64,000 bases of DNA, from the NCBI RefSeq assembly GCF_000380025.1, contig NZ_KB904178.1:62178-126177 (forward strand). Direction: 5' to 3'. Positions within the stretch are counted from its first letter, which is position 1, and each line of letters opens with the position of its first letter. A program made the translations under genes and the position numbers. Positions 1 through 13,425 of the stretch are shown piece after piece. This DNA is from Streptococcus entericus DSM 14446 (GTDB lineage: Bacteria; Bacillota; Bacilli; Lactobacillales; Streptococcaceae). Under the pieces are notes generated by a model that worked only from the letters and a program-made list of their open reading frames with translations, was not told the origin of the DNA and searched no databases.

Positions 1-133
1 ACTTGCCTGCACCATTTTCTCCCATTAGTGCATGCACTGTTCCTGGTCGGAGCTTGAAGGTTACGTTATCTAAAGCCTTGACCCCAGGGAATGTTTTGGT
101 AATATTCGTCATTTCTAAAATATAATCACTCAT
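1..133 (-). CDS. mglA: Galactose/glucose (Mgl-type) ABC importer ATPase, N-terminal fragment
   Basis: Only the first 44 codons lie in the window. The translation starts [18 protein letters not shown] and reaches a Walker A motif GENGAGK near residues 38-44, as in the sugar ATPases of the RbsA/MglA family, where two ATPase halves are fused. It follows mglB in the same direction with about 120 bases between, as expected for an mglB-mglA-mglC operon. The ATG at 131-133 is chosen because the upstream ATG at 138-140 runs into a stop after four codons; a GAAAGAGAG stretch lies upstream. The role (driving sugar import at the inner face of the membrane) is inferred from the family and from mglB next door. 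Confidence 0.85.
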   Translation of the reverse strand, partial: MSDYILEMTNITKTFPGVKALDNVTFKLRPGTVHALMGENGAGK

Positions 134-253
134 TCACCATGTCTCTCTTTCTATTTTGACAAAAATGTGTCCCCACGCGACAGACAACGGACTGGCCAGC
201 AGGCACGTGAGAACACACTGTTCATGAAATTGGGTTACTCTTTAGATGATTAA

Positions 254-1351
254 TTAGTTGCTGTTCTTTTCACTTTTTGCACGTTCTTCGTAGCGTGCTT
301 TGGCTTCTTTAGTTGTTTCTGTTTTGGCTTCTGCAGCTTTTAATTCTGCATCAGCTGCCTTGGTCACTTTAACATAGTTGACCCAGTAGTAAGAAGCAAC
401 ATCTTCGCCCTTCATCAATTTCACAGCTACATCTGCTGCTGTATGAGATTGGTTGTAATGGTCGTTAAGCACTGTACCAGTCAACTCACCTTTTTCAAGG
501 AGCTCCATAGCATCTGGAATAGCATCAACACCGACCACCAGAATATCCTTACCAACAGTCCGTCCTGCAGCCTTAATCGCTGTTACCGCACCGACAGCCA
601 TGCCATCGTTGTTAGCAAAAACAACTTCAAGTTTATCACCAAATTGCTCAAGAGCAGTTGCGGTCACTTCTTGACCTTTTGCAGTATCCCAGTTTGCCAA
701 GTATGGCTCCGCTAGAGCTTCACGCTTAATGCCTGCATCGTCAAGGGCTTTGACAGAGTAAGCTGTCCGCTGTTGAGCATCAACGTTTGCTGGGTCTCCA
801 AAGAGTGTAATGTAGTTAACCTTACCGTCACCGTTGATATCACCCTTACTGTCTGTGGCAGCAATGATTTCACCTTGATAAGTTCCTGACTGGGTCGCAT
901 CCGCACCAACATAAGTTGTTTTGCCTTCCCAAATTTCAAGTTCCTCTACCTCTGGTTCACGGTTGATGAGAACAACTGGAATCTCAGCAGACTTAGCTTG
1001 ATTGATGATGCTACCAGCGGCAGTTGGGTCAACAAGGTTAGCTAAAATTACATCTTTACCTTGAGCGATAAAGTTATTGATTTGCTCAGTTTGGGTAGCC
1101 TGGTCCTGCTTACCATCTTGGATATCTAAGACATACTTGTCACCGGTTTCTTCGCTAAGCTTGTTGAAATAAGTTTCCAACTCCTCGCGATAAAGGGTCA
1201 TAAAGTTGTCGTCAAATTTATAGATAGCAACACCGACCTGATAGGTTTTACCTGAACCACCACCAGAAGCATCTGAACCACCGCCATTACCACAAGCAGC
1301 TAAGGCAAGAACTGAGGCTGAGAGAGCTAAAAACTTCAAACTTTTTTTCAT
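254..1351 (-). CDS. mglB: Galactose/glucose-binding lipoprotein of an Mgl-type ABC importer
   Basis: 365 aa. The N-terminus is a lipoprotein signal ending in lipobox LAAC, with the lipidated Cys at 20 and a Gly/Ser-rich tether after it. The body matches the galactose/glucose-binding fold: VGVAIYKFDDNFM near 39-51, NLVDPTAAG near 105-113 and GVDAIPDAMELL near the C-terminal third. DINGDGKVNY at 171-180 corresponds to the EF-hand-like calcium loop of enterobacterial MglB. Residues about 325-365 form a Lys/Glu/Ala-rich tail that I do not expect in the classic protein. A Shine-Dalgarno GAAAGGAA precedes the ATG. It should capture hexose outside the membrane and hand it to the permease. The sugar specificity is a family inference. 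Confidence 0.88.
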   Translation of the reverse strand: MKKSLKFLALSASVLALAACGNGGGSDASGGGSGKTYQVGVAIYKFDDNFMTLYREELETYFNKLSEETGDKYVLDIQDGKQDQATQTEQINNFIAQGKDVILANLVDPTAAGSIINQAKSAEIPVVLINREPEVEELEIWEGKTTYVGADATQSGTYQGEIIAATDSKGDINGDGKVNYITLFGDPANVDAQQRTAYSVKALDDAGIKREALAEPYLANWDTAKGQEVTATALEQFGDKLEVVFANNDGMAVGAVTAIKAAGRTVGKDILVVGVDAIPDAMELLEKGELTGTVLNDHYNQSHTAADVAVKLMKGEDVASYYWVNYVKVTKAADAELKAAEAKTETTKEAKARYEERAKSEKNSN

Positions 1352-1403
1352 TTATTAAACATTCCTTTCTAAATGTTAAGAGTAACCAATTTTTTGAAAT
1401 AGC

Positions 1404-1417
1404 TGTAAGCGATTTCG
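1404..1417 (+). promoter_or_regulatory. Candidate catabolite-responsive element (cre) of mglB
   Basis: TGTAAGCGATTTCG differs only at its last base from the cre pattern TGNAANCGNNNNCA. It lies just downstream of the mglB -10 box, a position where CcpA usually acts as a roadblock repressor. Binding by CcpA is inferred. Confidence 0.55.
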
Positions 1418-1428
1418 TTTACTCTTAT

Positions 1429-1457
1429 ATAGTAAACTTTTACTAAATATTTGTCAA
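1429..1457 (-). promoter_or_regulatory. mglB promoter with overlapping inverted-repeat operator
   Basis: Minus-strand -35 TTGACA (1452-1457), 17-base spacer, -10 TACTAT (1429-1434). The spacer and -10 are occupied by the 14-base palindrome AGTAAACTTTTACT (1431-1444 on the plus strand). A third half-site, GTTTACT (1417-1423), forms a second inverted repeat with AGTAAAC (1431-1437). This looks like an operator for a sugar-specific repressor. No regulator gene is visible in the window. Confidence 0.7.
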
Positions 1458-1520
1458 GAGTTTTTATTGTTTTTTTGAAAAAATTTTGCAGAGCTGATGT
1501 TAAGAGATTTTTTAGACAGC

Positions 1521-1549
1521 TTGATTTTTTATCGCATTCATGTTATATT
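1521..1549 (+). promoter_or_regulatory. Promoter of the small membrane-protein gene at 1577
   Basis: TTGATT (1521-1526) and TATATT (1544-1549) are separated by 17 bases. A strong Shine-Dalgarno AAAAGGAGGA follows at 1561-1570. The promoter is divergent from mglB. Confidence 0.65.
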
Positions 1550-1576
1550 ACTAACATAAGAAAAGGAGGAATCAAC

Positions 1577-2071
1577 ATGATTTCATTAGAAAAAACTCGT
1601 CAAAGTCTAAAATCTTTGAACCTAGCCGTTATCATCATCAATATCATCTTTGCTGCGATTACTGTTTTACTCGTTGCGTTGGCGGCTTTTGGATTTAGCG
1701 CGATGAACAATCCAGAGTACCAAGCACAAATCCAGTCTCAGCTGACACCCGAACAATTAGCTGCTATCCAAAATTCGAATCCTGCCTTGGAACTTGCTGC
1801 AACAGGCTTGGTCGCTTTAGCTTATTTGGTTGTTTTTGTCCTTGCTTTCTTAAATCGTAAGAAAATCGATGCCAACCAGCCTAGTTTGTTGCCTTACTAT
1901 GTCGGTATCGGTGGTGTGATTTACAACTTCCTTACTTATGTCATTCAAGGTACTGCCCCAACTATTTTTGCGATTATTGTTCAGGGTGGGCTCTTAGCCT
2001 TGTACATTTTCAGTATCCAAAAAGCTAAACTGCTCTTGAATAACAGCACAAGTAATGCTGATATTAGCTAA
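1577..2071 (+). CDS. Small four-helix membrane protein of unknown function
   Basis: 164 aa from the ATG with a near-perfect ribosome-binding site six bases upstream; a longer frame reaching back to 1451 has no such site and runs through the promoter. Hydrophobic segments lie at about residues 16-42, 68-92, 104-124 and 128-150. Between the first two is a polar loop rich in Gln, Asn and Pro (NNPEYQAQIQSQLTPEQ). I do not recognise a family. It is a single-gene unit with its own promoter and a terminator shared with the convergent metF, so the context gives no hint of function. Confidence 0.8.
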   Translation: MISLEKTRQSLKSLNLAVIIINIIFAAITVLLVALAAFGFSAMNNPEYQAQIQSQLTPEQLAAIQNSNPALELAATGLVALAYLVVFVLAFLNRKKIDANQPSLLPYYVGIGGVIYNFLTYVIQGTAPTIFAIIVQGGLLALYIFSIQKAKLLLNNSTSNADIS

Positions 2072-2105
2072 GGTGTCACATTAAAATAACCATTTCCTAA
2101 CTATT

Positions 2106-2145
2106 AAAACCCAGAAACACTTAGTGAATCGTGTCTCTGGGTTTT
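2106..2145. terminator. Bidirectional terminator between the 1577 gene and metF
   Basis: Arms AAAACCCAGAAACAC (2106-2120) and GTGTCTCTGGGTTTT (2131-2145) pair around a ten-base loop. The plus strand continues in T's, and the minus strand also ends in a T run, so it can stop both convergent genes. Confidence 0.85.
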
Positions 2146-2158
2146 TTAGTTTTCTAAA

Positions 2159-4000
2159 CTAGACGTTTTGATATCCTTTAACATATTCTACCAGCTGGCA
2201 GGTGAGGTCATGGCGCATAAAAGGGGTAATCAGGTAAATTCCCTTGAAACCTAGTTCCAGCGCCTTGTCAATCAGGGCCTTACTTTCTGCCAGTCCGATA
2301 GCTTCGCAGGCTTGTTTGTCCTCCTTGACGGCTTCTAGTCGCACCAGAAAGTCTTCTGAGAGGCTGATGCCTGGCACTTCGTTATGGAGAAAGAGGGCAT
2401 TGTTATAAGTAACAATAGGCATAATCCCGATAAAGAAGGGCTGGTCATAAGGTGCTGTCAGCTCTGCCATTTCCTCCAAAATCGCCGAGCTGTAAATGGG
2501 CTGGGTGATGAAATAGTCGGCACCTGCCGCAATTTTTTTCTCAATCAGGCGATGGGAGCGCGATAAATGCTTGATATTGGGGTTGAAGGCTGCCGCGACC
2601 GTAAAATTGGTCGGCTTGCGCAAGCTAGCACCGCTGTGGCTCTGACCTTGGTTGAGCTGCTTAATCAGACTCAGCAGTTTGAAACTGGTAAAATCATAAA
2701 CGCTGGTCGCCCCAGGAAAATCCCCCATTTTAGAGGGGTCACCAGTCACAGCTAGAACATTATCAATGCCCAGGACATCCATCCCCAGCAACCGCGACTG
2801 GAGACCGATCATGTTATGGTCACGGCAGGCCATGTGAAGGAGGAAGGGCGTGTCCACCTGCTCCTTGAGCAGAGCAGCCAAGCTGAGGTTGCAAACCCTC
2901 GTGCTGGCTAGGGAATTATCCGCTAGCGTGATAGCAGCTAGACCAGCCTGATCCAGAGCCTTGACACCAACGATAAACTTAGTCAAATCAAGGGTTTTGG
3001 GTGGGTCAATCTCCGCAATAACCGTCACGCCAGCCTTTACGTGATCAACCAAAGTCGGTCCGCTAGAGGTCGTCGGGAGCAAGTGCACCGTTTGCCGCTC
3101 CTCCTTGACGATTTTTTTAGTAATTGGTGCCAGACCTTTCAAGGCCTTTTTAGCAGCTCGGATATGGTCTGGTGTTGTGCCACAGCAGCCACCGATTAGC
3201 CGCGCCCCTTCAGCGACAAAAAGACGGCTAATTTGCCCGAAATAGTCGGCATTCTGACGGAAACTGTACTGACTGCTCTCTCCCTCTTCTTGCAGGGCGA
3301 GGAGACTGGCATTGGGATACACAGACAGGTAGGACTGGGCAAAGAGGGGAAGCTGTTCCAGCGACTGCAACATGTGATAGGGGCCTAAATGGCAGTTAAG
3401 ACCAACCACATCTGCTCCTAGATTGGTCAGTTGACTAAGCACCTCCACGACAGGCTTGCCATTAGCTGTCAGTCCCACCTCTTGTAGACTGACATTGGTC
3501 ACCAAGGGCAGGTCGGTCAAGGGGCGTAGCGCTTTGACTACTGCTAAAAGCTCCTCCGTATCGTGATAGGTTTCCAGCAAGAGCCCGTCCAGCTGATTGG
3601 TTGCAAGTAAGGACTCGGCCTGCTCCAAGGTTTCCTCGACAATTGCCTCCAAACTCAATTCGCAGTGCCGAAGTCCCCGAGACGCACCAATGGTTCCCAA
3701 GACAAGGGTCGTCTCCCCAGCTGCCTGTCTGGCCAATCTGACAGCCGCTTGATTGATGGCGACCATCTGGTCTGCCAAACCATAGGCGGCCAATCGATAT
3801 CGCTTGGCCCCGTAAGTATTGGTCTGGATGACATCTGCTCCTGCCTCGATATAGGCCCTGTGGATGGACAGGATTTTCTCAGGATGAGTCAGGTTGTAGG
3901 CTTCGTGACAGGTGTCCAAGCCATCCGCGTAGAGCAGGGTTCCCATGGCCCCGTCTGCCACCAAAACCTCTCTGTTTAAGCGTTCTAATAATCTTGTCAT
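2159..4000 (-). CDS. Bifunctional homocysteine S-methyltransferase / methylenetetrahydrofolate reductase
   Basis: 613 aa, a two-domain fusion like Bacillus YitJ. Residues about 1-290 are a homocysteine methyltransferase barrel, with a zinc-ligand Cys in VGLNCHLGP and the Cys pair of IGGCCGT near 268. Residues about 315-613 are a MetF-type FAD-dependent methylenetetrahydrofolate reductase (ITLADNSLAS, AVTGDPSKMGDFPG, FITQPIY). The reductase half makes the 5-methyl-tetrahydrofolate that MetE uses; the methyltransferase half can methylate homocysteine, the methyl donor being uncertain. It lies 64 bases after metE in the same direction and is probably co-transcribed. By eye the G+C of this gene is higher than that of most of the window. 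Confidence 0.9.
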   Translation of the reverse strand: MTRLLERLNREVLVADGAMGTLLYADGLDTCHEAYNLTHPEKILSIHRAYIEAGADVIQTNTYGAKRYRLAAYGLADQMVAINQAAVRLARQAAGETTLVLGTIGASRGLRHCELSLEAIVEETLEQAESLLATNQLDGLLLETYHDTEELLAVVKALRPLTDLPLVTNVSLQEVGLTANGKPVVEVLSQLTNLGADVVGLNCHLGPYHMLQSLEQLPLFAQSYLSVYPNASLLALQEEGESSQYSFRQNADYFGQISRLFVAEGARLIGGCCGTTPDHIRAAKKALKGLAPITKKIVKEERQTVHLLPTTSSGPTLVDHVKAGVTVIAEIDPPKTLDLTKFIVGVKALDQAGLAAITLADNSLASTRVCNLSLAALLKEQVDTPFLLHMACRDHNMIGLQSRLLGMDVLGIDNVLAVTGDPSKMGDFPGATSVYDFTSFKLLSLIKQLNQGQSHSGASLRKPTNFTVAAAFNPNIKHLSRSHRLIEKKIAAGADYFITQPIYSSAILEEMAELTAPYDQPFFIGIMPIVTYNNALFLHNEVPGISLSEDFLVRLEAVKEDKQACEAIGLAESKALIDKALELGFKGIYLITPFMRHDLTCQLVEYVKGYQNV

Positions 4001-4064
4001 ATCATCTATTTTCTATTTTTTTGACAAAAGGCAGAGCACCGCTGCCCTGCCCACTGTAAGGCGC

Positions 4065-6296
4065 CTATAGGCTCTCCCGCACCTCCTTGGTCGCAGCAAC
4101 CAGAACCTTGAGCGCCGCAACGGTCTCCGCCTCACCACGGGTCTTAAGCCCGCAATCTGGGTTCACCCAGAATTGCTCCGTGTCCAACTGCTGGAGTGGC
4201 CGCTTGATGTTGGCCACTACTTCGTCTTGGGTCGGAACGCGAGGGGAGTGAATGTCATAAACCCCAAGCCCGATTCCCAGTGGGTAAACGGCGGTTTCAA
4301 AAGCCTCGATGATGTCCCCATGGCTACGGCTGGTCTCGATGGAAATGACATCCGCATCCAAGGCACGGATAGAGTCAATGATTTCCTCAAACTTGGAATA
4401 GCACATGTGGGTGTGGATTTGGGTGCTGTCTGCCACAGATGAGGTCGCAATTCGGAAAGCATTGACAGAGTCATCCAAGTAAGCCTTTTGCTTGCTCTTA
4501 CGGAGCGGCAAACCTTCACGCAGGGCAGCCTCATCCACCTGAATGATGGCGATGCCTGCTTCTTCTAGGAGCTGAATTTCATCCTTGATGGCCAGTCCGA
4601 TTTGGTTAAAGAGCTCAGCACGCGAAATGTCTGTCCGCTCAAAGGACCAGTTGGTGATGGTGATTGGGCCCGTCAGCATTCCCTTAACAGGGCGATCCGT
4701 CAGGCTTTGAGCATAAGCCGATTCCTTAACCGTCAGAGGTTGGATGTGTTTTACATCGCCGTAGATAATCGGTGGCTTAACCGCACGAGACCCGTAGGAC
4801 TGCACCCAGCCCAGCTTGGTTGTGGTAAAGCCAGCCAGCTTCTGACCGAAGAACTCAACCATGTCCACCCGCTCAAACTCGCCGTGCACCAGCACATCAA
4901 TATCCAAATCTTCCTGAATTCGAATCCAACGCTCGATTTCTGCCTTGATAAAATCCTCGTAAGCCTCGTTAGTGATGTCGCCACGTTTCCAGGCCAGACG
5001 GGTACGACGAACCTCTGCTGACTGAGGGAAGGAACCGATGGTTGTGGTTGGGAGAATCGGCAGACCCAGTCTCTCCTGCTGAATAGCCTTACGCTTGGCA
5101 TGATCAGACGCCCGCTCGGTTCGGATATCGGCAATCTTTTCCAAGTCCAGATGGCGGAAGTCGGCCGCTTGCAAGGCCTCAAAATCAGCGATGTGCTGGT
5201 CGTAGGCAGGGTTGTCAATACCGTCCAGTTTCTCCGCTAAGAGCTTGATTTCTGTCAATTTTTCATCAGCGAAGGACAGACCGCCCAAGAGCACAGAGTC
5301 TAAATCCGTCTCCTGTTTGGTGGTCACTGGCACGTGGAGGAGGGAGCAAGACGGTTGGATAACCAGCTCCTTCACACGACCTTTCAGGTCAGATAGCAGA
5401 GCAGAGGTCTGAGCAACATCATCTGACCAAACGTTACGACCGTCCACCACTCCGGCAAAGACTTCCTTGTCTACCAAACGACCGTCGGCAATCAACGCCA
5501 GATTTTCCTCACGACCATGCACCAAGTCCAAACCGAAGGCAGCCACAGGAAGTTCCGCCAAGTCTGGACTAATCAAGGCTTCAAAGTAGGTCTGAAAGAT
5601 GAGTTTAGCGGCTGGAACTTCCTGAGCAAAGTAAGTGTAAACCTCTTTTGCCAAGTCGAGGTAGTCAGCCGATTCGTCGGTCACAAAAATTGGTTCATCA
5701 ACCTGGATATAGGTCGCACCAGCCTCAACCAGCTCTGTAAAGACCTGCTTGTAAAGTGGAAGCAAGCTGTCTACCGCTGCTTTGATATCTGCTATGCCAT
5801 TTGACAGAGCCACATAGGTGATCGGACCCGTGATGACCGGCTTGGCCTTGTCACCAATCAACTCACGCGCTTCCAAGTAGAGGTCAAGGAGACGCGTGTT
5901 GGTCAGCTGCGGAGTTGTAGTCGGGGTCCACTCAGGCACGATGTAGTGGTAATTGGTATTGAACCACTTCTTAAGGGAAGAGGCCACATGATCCTTGTTG
6001 CCCCGCGCCACCGCAAAGTAAAGGTCGATGTCCAGCGGCAGGTCACGGAAACGTTCAGGAATGATGTTGAACTGCAAGGAAAGATCCAAAATGTGGTCAT
6101 AGAGGGAGAAATCCCCAACGGGAATCAAATCCAGCCCTGCAGCTTCCTGCTTCTTGAGGAAGGTATAGCGGAGCTCCCTAGCCTGTGCAAAGAGGTCTTC
6201 TTGGCTAATGTTGCCAGCCCAGTAGCCCTCGATCAGCTTTTTCCACTCCCGATTCTCACCCAAACGTGGGTAACCCAAACTTGAAATTCTTGACAT
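4065..6296 (-). CDS. metE: Cobalamin-independent methionine synthase
   Basis: 743 aa, full length for MetE. It transfers the methyl group of 5-methyltetrahydropteroyltri-glutamate to homocysteine to make methionine in the cytoplasm. The duplicated-barrel architecture is visible: an N-terminal half starting [15 protein letters not shown] and a catalytic C-terminal half starting [11 protein letters not shown]. The zinc site is intact: His and Cys in HTHMCYSKF near 629, a Glu in [10 protein letters not shown], and the last Cys in [10 protein letters not shown] near 715. An AAAGGAG ribosome-binding site precedes the ATG. It is the first gene of a metE-metF unit with a MET-box upstream. Confidence 0.96.
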   Translation of the reverse strand: MSRISSLGYPRLGENREWKKLIEGYWAGNISQEDLFAQARELRYTFLKKQEAAGLDLIPVGDFSLYDHILDLSLQFNIIPERFRDLPLDIDLYFAVARGNKDHVASSLKKWFNTNYHYIVPEWTPTTTPQLTNTRLLDLYLEARELIGDKAKPVITGPITYVALSNGIADIKAAVDSLLPLYKQVFTELVEAGATYIQVDEPIFVTDESADYLDLAKEVYTYFAQEVPAAKLIFQTYFEALISPDLAELPVAAFGLDLVHGREENLALIADGRLVDKEVFAGVVDGRNVWSDDVAQTSALLSDLKGRVKELVIQPSCSLLHVPVTTKQETDLDSVLLGGLSFADEKLTEIKLLAEKLDGIDNPAYDQHIADFEALQAADFRHLDLEKIADIRTERASDHAKRKAIQQERLGLPILPTTTIGSFPQSAEVRRTRLAWKRGDITNEAYEDFIKAEIERWIRIQEDLDIDVLVHGEFERVDMVEFFGQKLAGFTTTKLGWVQSYGSRAVKPPIIYGDVKHIQPLTVKESAYAQSLTDRPVKGMLTGPITITNWSFERTDISRAELFNQIGLAIKDEIQLLEEAGIAIIQVDEAALREGLPLRKSKQKAYLDDSVNAFRIATSSVADSTQIHTHMCYSKFEEIIDSIRALDADVISIETSRSHGDIIEAFETAVYPLGIGLGVYDIHSPRVPTQDEVVANIKRPLQQLDTEQFWVNPDCGLKTRGEAETVAALKVLVAATKEVRESL

Positions 6297-6328
6297 AATA
6301 ATCTCCTTTGATAAGTTATTACTTCTTT

Positions 6329-6357
6329 ATCATAAACTAAGTCTATTAAAAAAACAA
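6329..6357 (-). promoter_or_regulatory. metE promoter
   Basis: On the minus strand, -35 TTGTTT (6352-6357) and -10 TATGAT (6329-6334) are 17 bases apart. The MET-box centre lies about 66 bases upstream of the expected start of transcription, the usual place for activation by LysR-type regulators. Confidence 0.65.
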
Positions 6358-6379
6358 TTAGTATATTTTTATAATCAGC

Positions 6380-6396
6380 TATAGTTTTAAACTATA
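6380..6396. promoter_or_regulatory. MET-box (MtaR/MetR operator) upstream of metE
   Basis: TATAGTTTTAAACTATA is a perfect 17-base palindrome and fits the streptococcal MET-box consensus TATAGTTtnaAACTATA assigned to the LysR-type regulator MtaR/MetR. The consensus is from published comparative genomics of streptococcal methionine genes; the match is seen directly. Confidence 0.88.
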
Positions 6397-6744
6397 ACAA
6401 AACCCTATCAAGACCATAATTTTATGAATCACGCCAATGTCTCCTCTCTATGATGATGCCTAAAAAGTGAGGTACAGACAAATTTTTCTACTCACCTTTC
6501 CATTAATTTTTACACCTTCCTAGTCTTATATCCCCCTCTTGATCCAAAATCTAACAGTAAATTGATGGCGCCATTTAACCACGTGTCTATTTCATCCAAT
6601 TGCTAATTACCCTATCACCAAGATTTAGGAAAAGTAAAATAATCACATATTCATCCCTCAAAAATAAGTACAACCAGCCATTTTTTATGAGAAATCTCTA
6701 GACAGCCATTAACCGCATTAGGATTTGTAGTCAAAAATACGAAT
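6397..6744. other. AT-rich intergenic stretch without recognisable content
   Basis: No open frame with a ribosome-binding site, no RNA gene and no good repeat seen between the MET-box and the downstream terminator. Only a short 5-base inverted repeat around 6467-6495 stands out, which is not meaningful by itself. Confidence 0.5.
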
Positions 6745-6774
6745 AAACACCATGACGAGTCTGCCATGGTGTTT
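6745..6774. terminator. Terminator at the end of the beta-glucoside operon
   Basis: Arms AAACACCATG (6745-6754) and CATGGTGTTT (6765-6774) pair perfectly over ten bases. It lies about 30 bases after the last gene of the operon. The trailing T run is short on either strand, so efficiency is uncertain. Confidence 0.6.
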
Positions 6775-6805
6775 TCATTATACTATTTAAAGCAATAAAT
6801 CTCTC

Positions 6806-8248
<1,443 letters not shown>

Positions 8249-8851
8249 TTACTCCTTTATGTCTCGAATAGCTTTGCTTACTGGGTTTATGATGCGTTTT
8301 AGATCAAGTTTGCCCTTGTCATAGGTGAACTCTAGGATAGCACAATTGGGGAGGCGCAAGTCCATCGGCCACTCCCAGTCAGAAGTCTGAATCAAACCCC
8401 ACATGGCTGCCCCATGACTGACCATGAGCGTTGTCCCTGATCGGCTATTGTCCAAGGTCTCCGCAATGGTCCGCCGTACACGACGACCTACCTCACGAAT
8501 ATCCTCGCCACCAAAGGGCACAAGCAAGTCCTCAAAGGAAGTAGCACCCGTATGGTGCTTGGGTAAGAGCATCTCAGGCTGAGCTTCGAAAATACCAAAG
8601 TTCATCTCCTTGAGCCCCTTGAGCTGGGTGACCGGCAGGTCAGTCACAAGCTTGGCAGTGTCTGTCGCCCGCTCCTGGGTGGACGAGTAGGCAGCGTCAA
8701 AAGCGATACCTGCCTCATCAAAAAACTGTCTGGCCGCTTGCGCTTGAGCGATACCATTGTCAGTTAAGGGAGAATCACACCAGCCCTGCACTCGTTTTTG
8801 GGTGTTAAAGAGGGTCTCACCGTGTCGCATCAAGTAAAGTGTCTGAGTCAT
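8249..8851 (-). CDS. Histidine phosphatase (phosphoglycerate mutase-like) family protein
   Basis: 200 aa. The catalytic RHG motif is present in LMRHGETLFN near residues 7-16, and the second conserved His in VSHGAAMWG near 145. Proteins of this size and type in Firmicutes are usually broad phosphatases rather than glycolytic mutases. The start overlaps the end of the HAD gene by four bases (ATGA), so the two are translationally coupled inside the beta-glucoside operon. A role in removing accumulated sugar phosphates is possible but is inference from position only. Confidence 0.82.
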   Translation of the reverse strand: MTQTLYLMRHGETLFNTQKRVQGWCDSPLTDNGIAQAQAARQFFDEAGIAFDAAYSSTQERATDTAKLVTDLPVTQLKGLKEMNFGIFEAQPEMLLPKHHTGATSFEDLLVPFGGEDIREVGRRVRRTIAETLDNSRSGTTLMVSHGAAMWGLIQTSDWEWPMDLRLPNCAILEFTYDKGKLDLKRIINPVSKAIRDIKE

Positions 8852-9681
8852 CTTCTCTCCTCCTCTTCAATCAACTTCAGATGGACAAAAGCCTTGTAAA
8901 GTCCGTCTCGTGTCACATCATCTGTCACATAATCCGCAGTAGCCTTCAAGCTGTCCCTCGCATTTCCCATGGCAACGCCAATATGACACGTTCCCAGCAT
9001 GGTTTGATCATTTTCTGCATCGCCAAAGGCAATGGTATCATCTAAGATCACTCCCAGATGCATCAGCAATTCTCTAATGGCACCTGCTTTATGTGTGTCC
9101 GGTTGACCTAAATCTCCAAACTCCGTTGCCTTGCCAGTACCACTCCAAAAACCAACCTCCGCCTGGCGAAAGAGTGCTTTAGCTTCCTCGTAGTCGGCTA
9201 GACTGTTTAGGCGGAAACTGATTTTAGCCACATCATCTCGGTAGAGATCTGCGCCGTAAATCATGTCTGGAAAAATAGAGCGAATTTTCTCCATGGATTG
9301 GTTCAAGTCCGTATCATAAATGGTCGCTGCTTTTTCGACAAAATCTGGGCTGGCATAAAGACCGCTTGGAGATTCGAGGTAAAAGCCTAGATGTTTAGCT
9401 TGTAGCCAGTCTACCATTTCCCTTGTCTGATGATGTGTAAACACTTGGTTTTTTAATATCTGGCCTTGATAATCAATATACGCGCCATTACCACCGATAA
9501 AGCCATCAAGCCCCAAATCCCAGAGTTCTGGATAAATCTCTGCTTTACTACGACCTGAGCAAATGAAAACTTTATGCCCTGCTTGCCTAGCTCTGGCAAT
9601 GGCGACCCGAGCAGACTCTGGTATCTTCATGTCATAGTCGACCAAAGTACCATCAATATCAAGAAAAATGTATTTACTCAT
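8848..9681 (-). CDS. Cof-type HAD-family phosphatase
   Basis: 277 aa. HAD motif I is FLDIDGTLVDYD near residues 6-17 with the nucleophile Asp, motif II is the Ser of ICSGRS, and motif IV is FGDAENDQTML near 215. The C2-type cap between motifs II and III marks the Cof/YbiV-like group that dephosphorylates sugar phosphates and cofactors. It sits between two 6-phospho-beta-glucosidase genes with 23 bases upstream and a four-base overlap downstream, so a sugar-phosphate substrate from beta-glucoside metabolism is likely, though unproven. Confidence 0.85.
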   Translation of the reverse strand: MSKYIFLDIDGTLVDYDMKIPESARVAIARARQAGHKVFICSGRSKAEIYPELWDLGLDGFIGGNGAYIDYQGQILKNQVFTHHQTREMVDWLQAKHLGFYLESPSGLYASPDFVEKAATIYDTDLNQSMEKIRSIFPDMIYGADLYRDDVAKISFRLNSLADYEEAKALFRQAEVGFWSGTGKATEFGDLGQPDTHKAGAIRELLMHLGVILDDTIAFGDAENDQTMLGTCHIGVAMGNARDSLKATADYVTDDVTRDGLYKAFVHLKLIEEEERR

Positions 9682-9704
9682 CTGCTTCTCCTAGTTAGCG
9701 GCAC

Positions 9705-11228
<1,524 letters not shown>

Positions 11229-11238
11229 TCATTGTCAA

Positions 11239-13295
<2,057 letters not shown>

Positions 13296-13305
13296 TGATG
13301 AGATT

Positions 13306-13343
13306 ATGATACCACTTTCATTTTGATTTGGCAAGCGCTTTTA
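13306..13343 (-). promoter_or_regulatory. bglP promoter with overlapping cre
   Basis: Minus-strand -35 TTGCCA (13329-13334) and -10 TATCAT (13306-13311), 17-base spacer. GGCAAGCGCTTTTA (13330-13343, plus strand) matches the symmetrical cre TGAAAGCGCTTTCA at 11 of 14 positions and covers the -35, suggesting glucose repression by CcpA. Confidence 0.7.
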
Positions 13344-13394
13344 TAATTTTTTTTTAGATTTTTTATTAACTGGTTATTTTCTCAAGCATAGACA

Positions 13395-13418
13395 AACCAT
13401 CGACTAATCTGCCGATGG
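13395..13418 (-). terminator. Possible licT terminator
   Basis: A short stem CCATCG (13397-13402) with CGATGG (13413-13418) follows the licT stop. There is no good T run on the minus strand, so read-through into bglP is likely. Confidence 0.35.
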
Positions 13419-13425
13419 CTTATTC

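Noticed and set aside
1451-1576. Upstream extension of the small membrane protein
   Set aside because: It spans the gene's own promoter, and only the ATG at 1577 has a ribosome-binding site.
6297-6805. Riboswitch (S-box or T-box) or small RNA upstream of metE
   Set aside because: No conserved SAM or T-box core and no terminator or antiterminator pair between promoter and start; the MET-box explains regulation.
8249-8851. Glycolytic phosphoglycerate mutase
   Set aside because: Sequence length and operon context fit the broad histidine phosphatase group better than GpmA.
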